Below the pieces are notes generated by a model. It did no database searches. It saw only the letters and a list, made by a program, of their open reading frames with translations, and was not told the DNA's origin. The translations under genes were made by a program, and so were the position numbers. From contig NC_089318.1 in the NCBI RefSeq assembly GCF_036669915.1, forward strand, positions 9,395,390 to 9,459,389: a stretch of DNA of 64,000 nucleotides, given 5' to 3'. Numbering within the stretch: the first letter of the stretch is position 1; the number at the start of each line of letters is the position of its first letter. This document shows positions 10,540-21,900 of this stretch, piece by piece. The DNA is from Pocillopora verrucosa. Its lineage: Eukaryota; Cnidaria; Anthozoa; Scleractinia; Pocilloporidae.

Positions 10540-11830
10540 AAAATGAAGGTAGGCATAAGCACTAAAGTTGAGCATACGAAATGGAGTGTGGCTTTTTATC
10601 AGGAAGGAAACTGTAGCCTGTTTATTTGGAGAATTTTACAATGACAACAGGATTACGGAAGCGTAAGTTCGGTATAAATATATTTTGGAGTACGCAGATT
10701 TCCCCAAATTAGCAAAACGTTGGGTTGTTAGGCTATAAAATATAAAGGGTAATTTTAAAACTCCCCCACTTACGCAGCTTCACAGTTTCTTTAGAAACTT
10801 ACCCCGTTTGGCATTTATTGTTTACGTCAACCATGTAAATAGGTTGTCCGCTTAAATGAGCGTGGGCTCATTTCTAAAAATACGAGTGGTTGTGATGAAG
10901 CCCAAAGCGAGAGGGAGTTTTCGGTTTTATCGCCTCGAGAGATCGGGATCCCTTCTTTCAGACTAACCTAGAGCCAGTCCGCTGAAAGAAGCATAAATGC
11001 CATTAAGGTAGCTCTGACATCGACCTTTCCTTTGGAAATTCCTGTTGGAGATCAATTTAAAAAATGTGGCGCTTAGTAACACAAGACGGAACTTGAGTAC
11101 CCGTGGTGAACCGCCAGAATGATTCTTCTACCTTAAATACCTTCAAAAGAAAGGAAGAGGTAGGTTGTTTATTGATATTTTTCGTTTATCATTACTGTTA
11201 CTCACATACTAACACATATCCGTCTGTGTTCGAACTACTCTAAGCAAGGCCACAATTTCTATCGTAGTGCGAGGAAGTGTTTCTATTTTTACACTGTTTT
11301 TAAATACTTCGAGCTTACGCATCGCTGTCACGTTCGCGCGAGCGTCAGTAAACGAATTCGTAAATTTACTATGTCCTCTTAGTCATATCACTCTAGACGA
11401 TGATGGTTATGTTTCCGTGGTGGTAAAGTACAATCCAGGCTACAATTTTCGCTTGTAGAAATGTTTCTATATTTTGTCGTTGCGTTGTTTATAAGCTCTT
11501 CGAACTCACGGAATGAGGTAAGGATTTCGCGAGCTTTCGGACACGAGTCCGTTAAACTAGTACGGTTTTAAAATGCAACGTTTTCAAACTTTGATCGCGC
11601 CGGGCGAAGAAGGTTATATTTACGGTGCCATTTAAGTACAAGCAAGGCTACAATTCTCGCTGTAGACCGAAGTGTCTTCCTGGTTCCTGCATTGTTGATA
11701 AATGCCACGAGGTATTTTTTACCTGTTTAATATGTTGTGTATTATGCGATCTGATGACCACCCTTTTTTCTTGCCCTGTAATATTAAGACCTTGGTAAAT
11801 ACACCAGGATGCTTGAAATTTTTATGTCTT
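10540..11830 (+). repeat. Dispersed repeat, copy 1 (inverted partner at 44.9-45.8 kb)
   Basis: Collinear with the reverse complement of about 45,836-44,920: shared blocks include GTTGAGCATACGAAAT, ATGAGCGTGGGCTCATTTCT, AGAGGTAGGTTGTT, GATCGCGCCGGGCGAAG and TTTAATATGTTGTGTA. Of unknown class. The partner ends in the 350-bp tandem triplication, which is single here. Short ORFs inside are not conserved between copies. Confidence 0.75.
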
Positions 11831-11949
11831 TTCACGTGGAGACTTGAAATGTCCGCGGCTTACCTCCTCAGCAGTCACGAATTCACATTTACATGTACGC
11901 TGCCGATCGAGCAGTTTTGCGACGGCAAGGAATTTGTAGTTGCTGTTTA

Positions 11950-12330
11950 GTATATCGCAAACAGAACCAAAAATGTGAAACAGCATGTGAATCCTATGTG
12001 AAAAGAGTGATAATTTTCACGCAGTCTTCACAAAGTTTTCACTCTTTCCCATGAAAATTTCACCAGCTCTGAGAATTGCTATGTGAAAGGCATGCGAAAA
12101 GCGTGTGAATGTCGTTATCTTTTTTTACAACAGATAAACACATGCTTTCGTAACCACTAGAATAAAGCCAGGTGTATTCTTATCCTCATAATGAGGCATT
12201 TTCTCAGAATTTAAAACAATGTGAGTAATATTACATGAAAAATGGAGATTTCACGTAATTTTTACGTCATTTCCACTCTCATTTCGCCACGTGAAAAGCA
12301 TGCTGTTTCGTTATCCTTTTCAGACAGTGT
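11950..12330. other. Low-complexity stretch rich in TGTGAAA / TTTCAC motifs
   Basis: Many short direct and inverted copies of ATGTGAAA and TTTTCAC within 350 bp. No gene seen. Probably part of the same composite repeat block. Confidence 0.4.
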
Positions 12331-12359
12331 TTTTCATATGTTTTTAGTAAATACAGGAA

Positions 12360-12640
12360 TCACGTGAAATGTTGCAAATGCGGTCTTGGACCTCAGTAAG
12401 AAGATCTCTATCACGTTATCATTGACTCCTGAGAAGCTGTATAATTCGGTCAATGAACTCAAGAAAAAGCTCGAATTGAAATTCACTTGGACCAACCATG
12501 ATCGTATTTATTTCAAGCAAGGAAAGAATACGAAAACTTCCATGCACGCCAGAGGATTTAAGAACTTCACGAAGAAGTTGGAGAGGATTTCATGGATGAA
12601 TTTTGATGTTGATCCGAAAACTCACAATTAAAGTCAGCCG
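12360..12640 (+). pseudogene. LINE ORF1-like fragment, copy 1
   Basis: An 81-codon open stretch from 12386 reads LTPEKLYNSVNELKKKL then FTWTNHDRIYFKQGKNTKT. The pattern aromatic-Trp-Thr-x-x-x-x-Ile-Tyr-x-Lys near a terminal basic helix resembles the C-terminal part of ORF1 proteins of some LINEs (weak inference). The same DNA recurs inverted at 39,120-39,430 with different frame breaks, so it is a repeated element and not a host gene. Confidence 0.4.
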
Positions 12641-14280
12641 ACATTACAACTTCACTCCGATTTAAGTGTGTATTTTAGAAATGGGCACAACCGCTAGATT
12701 TTGTACCCTGAAGGCTCAATTTATTCATTCGGAGTTGCCTTCGAGAGTGCTTGTTTTCACTCGGTTAAAATAAGGTGAGGGTATGTGGCAGAAGACTCAG
12801 AAGCGAATTCAAAGGTATGGAACAATGGCTTAATTATAAGATGTCCTGGGCCGCAAAGGTTTAAACGTATCCTTTTGTTCTAAATGTGTCAATGAAACGG
12901 CAGAGAATTATTGCACATATTGTGTTGGAAGTTTATAGATTTCAGTCTTTCGCGAAACCTCTTCGACTTGGATACGTATTTTTTAAAGCGGAGAGTTTTG
13001 AGAGTTTCAAAAAGAGATCTTGAACGAGAAATTTCGATCACTGTAGACCGAGACTGGATTTTTTTTCTTTTGAAGTTTTCTAAGTACACCCAGAACAAAG
13101 AGCAGCGACTCGTCGATCTTGAAGAATTTTTCTCGCCTATCAGGATCGGCTTAAAGAGTTATCCATTCATTCAATCAAAATAGTTATTCGTTTCTTCAGA
13201 GCAATCAAACTATGCAAGCGTTTCTACAAATTATTTCATAGAATTATTACCTCTGCAAGTTTTGATCAATCGATGTCACCTCTTGTTTTGATTTTAGATA
13301 TTTCTGGTCTCACGGGTTGTCTTGCAAATCGTGGTGAACCCACCAATGAGGTTTCGGTGTACGCTGTTATTTCGGGCCCTGGGTCCACGTAACTAAAACG
13401 CAAGGTTTCGTTTAACGTCTTTAACCAAAAAAATAAAGCTGAAAGCGGACAAAAACGTGAAAAAAGTGAAATGACACTTTTATAAGTCTATGTCATTCTT
13501 TGAATGCATTCACCGCTTGTTGTTTACATTTTGAAGAGAGTCGTTCGCTCTTGTTTGCAGAGCGCAGTTTTTAAGAATACCGAATGAATAAATTGAGTTC
13601 TAAAAAAGAAAATATTTGCTCGCGAATAGGATTTTTATGCTTTTTTTCCCCGATTATTAATGTTCTATTATTGTGATAATTGCTGATATATGTTAGTCAC
13701 GTGTAGAGAGCGTTACATGACAATGCAAGATGCGTGACAGGCCTGGTTAAGGGGTGCGAGTATTGCAATGTATTGACCCCCAACCTTTTTTGGAGTCTAA
13801 TACTCGTGACAGAATTCACAGAGTCATTCACTTCAGATTTCTTCGCAAGTGACACGTTTGTTTGTACCCCACCTCCTCCCCTTATTCCAGCCACATGTCT
13901 TTGTTTTAGCTCAATTAATAGTTGATTTTGTTGGCGTTGTTTTTCAGCCCTCACCTTTACTGGGCAAGCTATTTTTCCCAGATTCAAATATTTTGGGTAA
14001 TAATTGATTCAGTTTTGATTACTGATTAAACCGGCTTTGGGCCTTTGCCCTCAGCCATTTTTACTCCAGATCAATGTGTTTGTGTGATTTTTATGTGCCC
14101 AGTAAACGAGCCCGGGAGATGCAGCCCAGTATTTTAGTTACTTAGCAAGCTGGATAGGGGGAAAAAGCATAAATACCCTCGCAGAAATGCGTTAAACCCT
14201 AATTATTTTCAAGGCAAGGGAGTATAGAATAAATAAATAAATAACACTGGAGATCAGGTATTTATCAGCTATAATCAACT
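12641..14280. other. Insert-like segment absent from the 39-kb copy
   Basis: In the inverted copy at 39 kb, the sequences matching 12,630 and 14,290 lie next to each other, so these 1.6 kb are an insertion here or a deletion there. The segment has open stretches (for example 12,911-13,183) with no recognised motif. No terminal repeats were identified with confidence. Confidence 0.45.
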
Positions 14281-14445
14281 TCAAATTAATCAGAAATACC
14301 GAGTACTTTTTTAGAGTAGAATTTACATAACTTGCCTTTATACTTTACTTGCGGTTCTTTACGCGTCACTAAATTTACTTCATTTACAACTTGACTGGTT
14401 TTTTTTAGTACCCTACGACTGAGCTAGGGGAATTAAGTGGATTAT
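14281..14445. repeat. Dispersed repeat (inverted partner at 38.95-39.11 kb)
   Basis: Strings such as TTGCGGTTCTTTACGCGTC and ACAACTTGACTGGTTTT recur in reverse complement at 38,980-39,060. Confidence 0.75.
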
Positions 14446-15356
14446 ATAAAGCCGGGTGGTGTGCGCACTCCGATTGCGTTTTGCATATTTTCAATATGGC
14501 GGTGAGAGCAGCAAAAATCGGCAGATTTTGACTGAACATTCCGTAAACGTTAGGCCGTTCTTTTTTCCTTTCACCATGAGTAAATGTAATTTGATTTGTT
14601 CTGAATGTGTAAAAGTATTTTTTGTACGTATTTGTCGCGCATTCTATAGTTCTTAAGGACAAACGCAATCATTGTTTTTCAGTAAGCAATTTGAGACCGG
14701 TTTTCGAAAAGGTCAAATTTGATGTACGTCGTAGTTTGGAGCCTTTCAAAGATTTGGATGGCCACTTTGATCCTTCTTCAACAGCTCTGACCAAACGCTC
14801 TCAAAAGGTACATGTGTTTCTCGCATTTTAAGTGATAATGTTTGAGACCGATTATGGCCGAGAACAGGCCTATTGTTGCGTTACATAGCGTTACTATCGT
14901 ATACTCAATTGTGTTGTAAATCTACTTTCCAAGGTAAAAGGAAATTTATTAATGGCGAGTGTTGTATGGTAAATCTACTTTCTTGATCACTGAATGAAGG
15001 ACAGATGAATAAGAGCAACGAAAGAAGTCACTCGCCAATAAATAACAGTCCACAATGCACACGGCGACACAACGGATAAGCCGGAAATCAGAAGGTAGTC
15101 GATGGTTAAAAGGTGTTGATTGGCTTGTGCGACTCCTGCCATTCGCTTGCGCTTCTCAATCTTCTGACCTGAAAGCTTAGCTGTTATCAAGATATCTTTT
15201 AATGAATTTTGTTTGCGATGTGATAATCGGCTGTGAGTGTAACTGCTGCTAGATGAGTAGATTCTTGGGAAAGGCTGCAGTTTCGATTCTTTCTGAATCT
15301 CTTTAGTTGCCTCCTAATAACGAATATGTCATGGAGGAATAACACTTTTTAACTTT
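14446..15356. other. Unassigned DNA with a TATA-like and YY1-like site
   Basis: ATTATATAAAGC at about 14,441 is followed 50 bp later by CAATATGGCGG, a promoter-like arrangement, but no gene follows. The small ORFs are not supported by any motif. Confidence 0.25.
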
Positions 15357-17656
15357 CGAAGGAACGGAAATCGAAAAAAAAGAAGAGCAAAGAATGATTT
15401 ATCTTGCTAAGGACATGAAGGAGATGACACTAAGGTGAGTATTGGCTCTTTACGGGAGGGTGTTCCGACTTGCCGGTTCATGATTTTTAGTAACGTTTTG
15501 TTCAGTTTCAAACTTAAGCTCGATCCTGGAGTGTACGTTTCTCGGTTATTTTAAATCTTAGTAGTGTAATAGGAAAGTGTCTACCTCCATTTTTCCAACC
15601 CCAAGTTTACCCCACAAAAAAGTATACATAAAAACATGCAACAATACAAACATTCTATTTTTATTATATAAGCTCAATACACTTTCGTGTTTCTATTTTA
15701 ATTGGTCGTTTGTAACTAGGAAAAGGAACAGAACTCATATGAAATATGAAAATCTTGGTTATTAATGTATTGATAGATCCACCAATCTAATCAACTCTTA
15801 AAGCTATTAAAAAACTACAACAGTTCTCTTTTAACAAAATAATCAATGCTTGTTGATTTAACCTTAGTTTTTAAACGGCCTGACCTAACCCTCTTTATAG
15901 ACTGCAAAAACCATATTCTTAATATGCAGTCATAACAAGAAAAGGAAGAGGAAAAAGGAGTAAGTAATGAAGAAGAAACATTGGAAAATGGAGATAAAGG
16001 AGGGAAAGGAGGAATACCAGCTGGAGTAGTAGAAAAAGAACATGAGGAAATGAAAGGAGAGAGAGAAATTAAAGAAAAAGAACAAGGTACACAGAAAAGA
16101 AGGAGGGACAGGAGGACAACAGCCAAAAGAAAGAAGGCAAAAAAGGACCCTTCAACATAAGAGAAATTTGGTAAGATTATGAGTACGCAGAGTGTAAAAG
16201 TGTGATACAGATAAATGCTGCAGCATTTAACACAAATTTAAACTCTTTATGTAATGCGTGCAACAGTGAAAAGCTTTCAATCAAAAGTCTGTCAAGGAAA
16301 AACAAGAATATCAAAAATGGATTATGTACATAGGCTAGTAACAGTTGGCTTTTGTTCCTGAAATCAAACATGCTGACAAGAGATTTACAATTATAATTAG
16401 CAGAACAATTTTATGATTTGTAAACACATTGATTATGTTTTTGAAGGATTGTGATGGCACCTGGAATTGAGAACGACGAAAATGGCAGACTTCATATTAG
16501 TTAATTTATTATTCACCTCCTCAACTTGTATTAATTTCATGAGCAGGTCATAAAATGTTCAATTCAGTTTAGAAAAAAGTGAACTAGCATTTTTATAATG
16601 TCTAATTGTACAGCCCAAAATGTCTTCCTTGTGTTTTTTTGTCATGACTGCCAATTAAAGATATGGCTTTTGCAGTCTATGAAGAGGGCTAGGTCAAGCC
16701 GTTTAAAAACCAGGGTTAGATCAACAAGCATTGATTATTTTGTTAAAAGTGAACTGTTGCAGTTGTTTAATGGCTTTTTGGTGGATCTATTAACACATTA
16801 ATAACTGGATTGAACATTTTAAGACCTTTTAATAGTGGAAACCTCTTTGCTCTCAACTATCAAACTAATTCCTGAAAATTACTTACTTTTCAAAAAATTG
16901 GCAAATCTTTCTTCATCTAGCTAACATTTAATCAATCTGGATTCACAAATACATTTCTCTCACTGGTATCAATAATATCGCAGTGTGATTGTGTTATGTA
17001 ATATCTGAATAGAATGAGTGAAACAAACACAGTTTGAACTGTATGTTTATTTTATATTTAAAAATTTAGCTTCTTTTAACAATTACAGTAGCCCGCCACA
17101 CTTTCTTAATTTCGTGAAATGTCGTCAATTAACCATGGTATCTGATGACTGATGCATATGTCCAGTATAGTTAATATTATTCTTCTTAATATTTGATTGC
17201 AAGGGATGAACATACATTACTTTTCAGACTTTTTTTGTCATATTCTCCAAAAGATTTTCATATTTCATTAGAGTTCTGTTCCTTTTCCTCGTTACAAAAG
17301 ACCAATTAAAATAGAAACACGAAAGTGTATTGAGCTTATATAATAAAAATAGAATGTGTGTATTGTTGCATGTTGTTATGTATACTTTTTTGTGGGGTAA
17401 ACTTGGGGTTGGTAAAATGGAGGGAGACACTTTCTTATTACACTACTGAGATTTAAAATAACCGAGAAACGTACACTCCAGGATTGAGCTTAAGTTTGAA
17501 ACTGAACAAAACGTTACTAGAAACTATGAACCAGCAACTCGGAACACCCTCCCGCAAAGAGCCAATGTTCACCTTAGTGTCATTTCCTTCATCTCCTTAG
17601 CAGTATAAATCATTCTTTGCTCTTCTTCTGTCACTCTTCTTCTTTTTTTTCGAACT
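15357..17656. repeat. 2.3-kb imperfect palindrome with exon-like arms
   Basis: Left arm blocks A (15,357-15,757) and B (15,757-15,955) are mirrored by B' (16,604-16,806) and A' (17,231-17,656). A 425-bp stretch separates B' and A' only on the right. The central loop is about 650 bp. Similarity is strong across non-coding parts too: TAACGTTTTGTTCAGTTTC and CTCAATACACTTTCGTGTTT occur in both arms. Block A contains an exon-like reading ending KDMKEMTLR at a GTGAGT donor; block B contains TTTTTGCAG followed by an open stretch, like an acceptor. Could be a foldback transposon or an inverted local duplication. Confidence 0.75.
15927..16159 (+). CDS. Possible terminal exon of an unknown basic protein
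   Basis: Within the palindrome loop, one plus-strand frame is open to a TAA at about 16,159. It encodes an acidic, Glu/Lys-rich stretch followed by a dense basic tail (QKRRRDRRTTAKRKKAKKD), which looks like a nuclear localisation signal. A TATGCAG acceptor-like site precedes it near 15,928. Upstream, the EEQRMIYLAKDMKEMTLR stretch ending at the donor near 15,434 could be the preceding exon. No family recognised. The composition alone could give such a reading by chance. Confidence 0.25.
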
Positions 17657-17796
17657 CGACCGAAAACATACTCCTAAAAAGTCCCGAATTCACGAACTAA
17701 ACTTGACAAATTTGCCAGAAACATGGCCACTCTCGCTCGTCCCATGCTCCCTCCCAAGTCTTGGTACCAGATTACCTCTCATTTGCTGAATGAAGA

Positions 17797-18025
17797 TTAA
17801 ACCGAGCTCGATACCAAACCGAGCTCAATATGAAACCGATAGAAAAAACCGTGCTCGATAGAATACGAGGTAAACCGAGCTTGTCCTTTTAATTGAGCAC
17901 GATATAGTTGAATCGAGCTCGAATAGAATTGACCGCATTTCGAGCTCGTTGAACCGAGGTTGGTTTGAAATGGTACTCGAATTGCTATTCGAGTAAGGTG
18001 AACATGAATCGAGCTCGGTTGCCCA
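17797..18025. repeat. Degenerate array of ACCGAGCTCGAT motifs
   Basis: About ten copies of a GAGCTC-centred, near-palindromic 10-12 bp motif (AACCGAGCTCGATA, AACCGAGCTCAATA, CCGTGCTCGATAG, ATCGAGCTCGAATAG and so on), spaced about 15-30 bp, on both strands. No gene follows directly. Confidence 0.6.
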
Positions 18026-18039
18026 GATACTAAATGTGG

Positions 18040-18196
18040 TCCGGAACATGGGTATCCCGTAGTGCGAATCTAAAAACAGACTCGAGAGACTTCTTTGGTA
18101 TCTTGATTGAATCTCCTGACAAAGGTGATAATTTGAAGAGGTAGTCACCTTATTTCGAGTGCAATTTGGTATAATTCAGCACGAGTAAATTTTTTC
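18040..18196 (-). repeat. Dispersed repeat (inverted partner at 38.79-38.95 kb)
   Basis: Reverse complement matches 38,785-38,945 closely: TTACTCGTGCTGAATT, CAAATTGCACTCG, TTGTCAGGAGATTCAATCAAG and GGGATACCCATGTTCC appear in order in both (quoted in parts). Confidence 0.75.
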
Positions 18197-18744
18197 AAAG
18201 GCTATCCACCGGCGGCTCAGACTCCAGCTGTGAGATGATTATCTTGCGAAATAATATTTACGACCGCTCTTAGGAATAAAAAATACAGTCAAATTCTCAA
18301 TAAAAATACCTTCCTTTACCTCCACAATGCCTCGCTTGCTATCTGACCGCTTACTTTGACGAAAAAACCCATTTTAGCGAGTTATCCATTTCGAGGTTTT
18401 CTACGTACGTAAGAAAAGCCCAAGGCTGCAGACTCCATTTCCGAACGCTCGATCCGAGAAGCGAAAAATTCAACCTCAAAATGGGCTTTTCTTTACGAGT
18501 GCTTCTATTGTTGCGAGGCAAAATTGTTTTACATGCAAAGTTTCGCATGATTAATTTCACACGTTTGAGAGGAGATACGGTTTACACACTGACACAGAGT
18601 TTCTTGTGATAAATAAATTGTTTAGCCTTTGACATGCCCCTATAGTCATACATGATGTGCATGTGATTTGTTGCAGCTCTTCAGGTGAAAAGTTTTCAAT
18701 TGCGCTGTTTAAAGAAATGAAACCACCTGTACTGCCTCGTTCAA
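18197..18744. other. Upstream region of FKRP-like gene A, nothing recognised
   Basis: No coding content or repeat with a partner in this window was seen. It includes the short GC-richer stretch at 18,400-18,480 with no ORF of interest. Confidence 0.4.
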
Positions 18745-18926
18745 CTTTTGAATATATATATATTTTTTTTTTATTAAATCGTCATGTTATTGTTTTGTTT
18801 TGTTTTGTTTTTATCCCTGCAGACTCTCATAACTGATGTTTACGGAAAAAGATCATCAACTCTCTAGAAAATAAAAAGTGTGGATGCCACATCATTTCAA
18901 CAACTCATGGTACAAAAATTGTTGCA

Positions 18927-21900
18927 ATGTATCCAAACAAACGGAGTTTCGTTTTAGCCGTGATAGTTGTAATACCATACATTGGCTTGTTAATTTGGCT
19001 CACATCCAGTCTTCGGATTGATTCTATAAGGCATTTCCACAAGCTTACGAACCCAACTTTTGGGAGGAAGCACTACGTCACCGAGAATTTAAGGCTCTTA
19101 GCTAAAGAACTCTCCGAGACACAGCGCAGCCTACAACACTCGCAATTACATTTCTACCGTTTAGAAAAACATATTCAACTTGTCAAGGAGTTAATAATAT
19201 CCACTGATGGAAATTTAACTGATGATCTGAAAAAAAACAATTCAGCGGGCAGTTCTTCCGTAAATTATTTGCTAAAGAAAGAGGTTTGCGCTGAGAAATT
19301 CATGGCACCGAGTTGGGAGTACGTGTTTCCCCGGTTTAGGAAAGGTTTCGACCGAGTAAATTGTTCAGACTTTGTTCCACTGGACCAGCTTGTGACCATG
19401 ATTGTTACATCACCTGAAGATATCTCAACCGAAAATTTACAAAACATTTTTAAAGGCATCGTAAACTATTATCCAAGCGTACCAGTAATATTTGTGTCCA
19501 AGTCGAAGACAAATTTAAACTTAAAAGAATTTGGGTCAAACATAACCAACGTGGTATTCGATGACCTAACTCACGGAAAAACATGGTCGATGTTACTCAA
19601 AACAGTATCCACGCCCTATGTACTATTTGCATCGGATATTACATACTTCACTGATGATGTAAATGTTGAGCGACTCATTCGGGTGCTCAGCGAGAACAAA
19701 GATACAATCATTGCAGGAGGGAGTCACAAAAATCAACGTGGCGAATGGGACAAAGGCTGTTTTCAAGTGAATTTCAGAAACTGGGTTGCTTTTTTTCTGG
19801 ATGGTTATTATCGCTCGTTTACTGATTGTTTAGTGTGTGACGTGCTTCCTGGTCCATTTATGGCGAAGACGAAAGAACTCAAGGCACTTGGATTTGATGA
19901 AAAGTAAGTCTGCACATTTATATCTGACGAGAGAATATCAACTGATATTCACATGTATCCAAATAGGACTCAATTATTGTTTGTTTGTTTGTTTGTTTGT
20001 TTTTTTGTTTTTTTTTACGATAAAAGCGAGGCGTAGATTTAGGCGGAGAAGGGAGAAGATCGTGATGAGATTTTTCTCTTCTCCAATCCTGTCTCTTTCA
20101 CACCAATCTTTGTTTTAGGGAGGGGAAACAGTTTCGATTTCAAGAAATGTCGCAGACTTCTTTTGTTCACTGTGGCTTTCCTTACTAAAGACCCCAGAAT
20201 ATAGCTGCGTAAGAATGGGCGAAGCCATTTGAATGTTATTTCTCGGAACGTGTTTTATCCGGTATAAACTTAAAAGGTGAATCATCCATGTTGGGTTTTA
20301 AGTAGAAAATGTCTTGTTACTTCTTTTAGAGTTAGGCATTGTTCTCAACGTAAGTTATGAGTTCCACCATGGTTATCAATTCGAAGCTTCTCGCAAATGC
20401 TTACGGAAGCGGGAGCTCTTTCTGAGCCTCTATGAAGTTATGTTAAACTCAAACTGACATAATAGGCTCCAAATGGTTTTGTGTTGTTATGGCGTATTTT
20501 TGTCTTAAATGATCCGCGAAAGGTGAGTGACTCTCTTCCTGCCCCAAATGGAGCCATTAGACCATATTAGTCTCTGACAGCTGAAAGCTTTTGACCTTAT
20601 CTATTGCATTCTCTTTCCTAGACTGCCTTTTGGTGCCTTTCTTGATATTTTCTGGCGAATAAAACTGAAACATCCAGAGAAAGTCGTTGTCAGCTGTCCA
20701 GACGTTATGTTTGAGACTCATGTGCAGGAAATTCCGCATGAAAAATATGTGGCCTTGGCTAACAAGTGGGATGTCAAAAAATGGATCAATTCCGACGGAA
20801 CGATCCGCTGGTATGGCTGTAGGAGAGGCGGGCGGCCCAATGATAACACCGCTAGTTGTAGGAAACAGTCAGGACTCCTTGTCCCTCCTTGTGATTTGGA
20901 GAATCTCGCAGATATGATCAAATTTGTCATGAAGGAGTGTGAAAACGCAGGGCTTTTGTGCGAGTTAAATGAAGGATCACAATTAGGTAATGTGACACCT
21001 GACCTCCTACTCTACGAGGGAGGTTTTGTTTTAATCCTTCGAGTCCCTCGTGTGACCTTTTTTTCAATTCATTGATATTATTTTTTGTTTTATTTTATCT
21101 TTTCTTTATTTTCCAATGGAATCATTTATCAAATATTCCACAACACTAACATAACGTGCATGGACTACAATGCCAACATTTTGTACGAAATTACAACCTT
21201 ATTTACAAGTGTTATGCAAATATTACTTTCATAGCTACCATTTAAAGAAGTGCAAAACTTACAGTTTTTAAAAGATTCAATGAAGCTGGAAAATTCTTAA
21301 AATATTTTTTTTTCGGTCACTGGTTCTACGAACCCGAATGTAAAACCAATTTTTAGAGAGATGTAGATGGAAGGTGACTCTTTCATTTGCTTTTAAAAAA
21401 CTCAAAATTTTTTTTTTCAAAGTAAGGATTCGGGGGCGAATTATCTGGGATGTCTGCGTTTCCTCCGTTTTTGTTGAGTATAAAGATAGCGAGTAGATAA
21501 AAAAAATATTACCTGAAACAAATCAGATGTTTTCAGATGTTTTGGCCACCTGTCATCTGAAAAAAAAAAAAGAAAAAAAATCCTCTTTGATGATACATCG
21601 GTCGAAGAATTCGTGGGCTGAAAAGCGCACATTTACGCAGCTCCATTATCTACCCAAAGAATTCTGCGGTGAATCTCGCAAGTTAACAAATCGAATTCCC
21701 CAAATTGAAGAAGTAAACGTAAAGAAGGCATTTCTACATCTGGCCTATATCAAGAGATTATAAACTTGCCGAAATTCAATATATTAAAGTTCACAAGGCA
21801 ACGTTAATATATTTTATTTGCAAGAAAAGTATAGTCAAACTGTTGTTACAAGGGTCAACCGGCTCGCGAATATCAGATTCCGCATTGCTAAGTATCGCTG

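Noticed and set aside
15927..16159. Nucleolar protein gene based on the basic tail
   Set aside because: No further exons or family match; kept only as a low-confidence exon.
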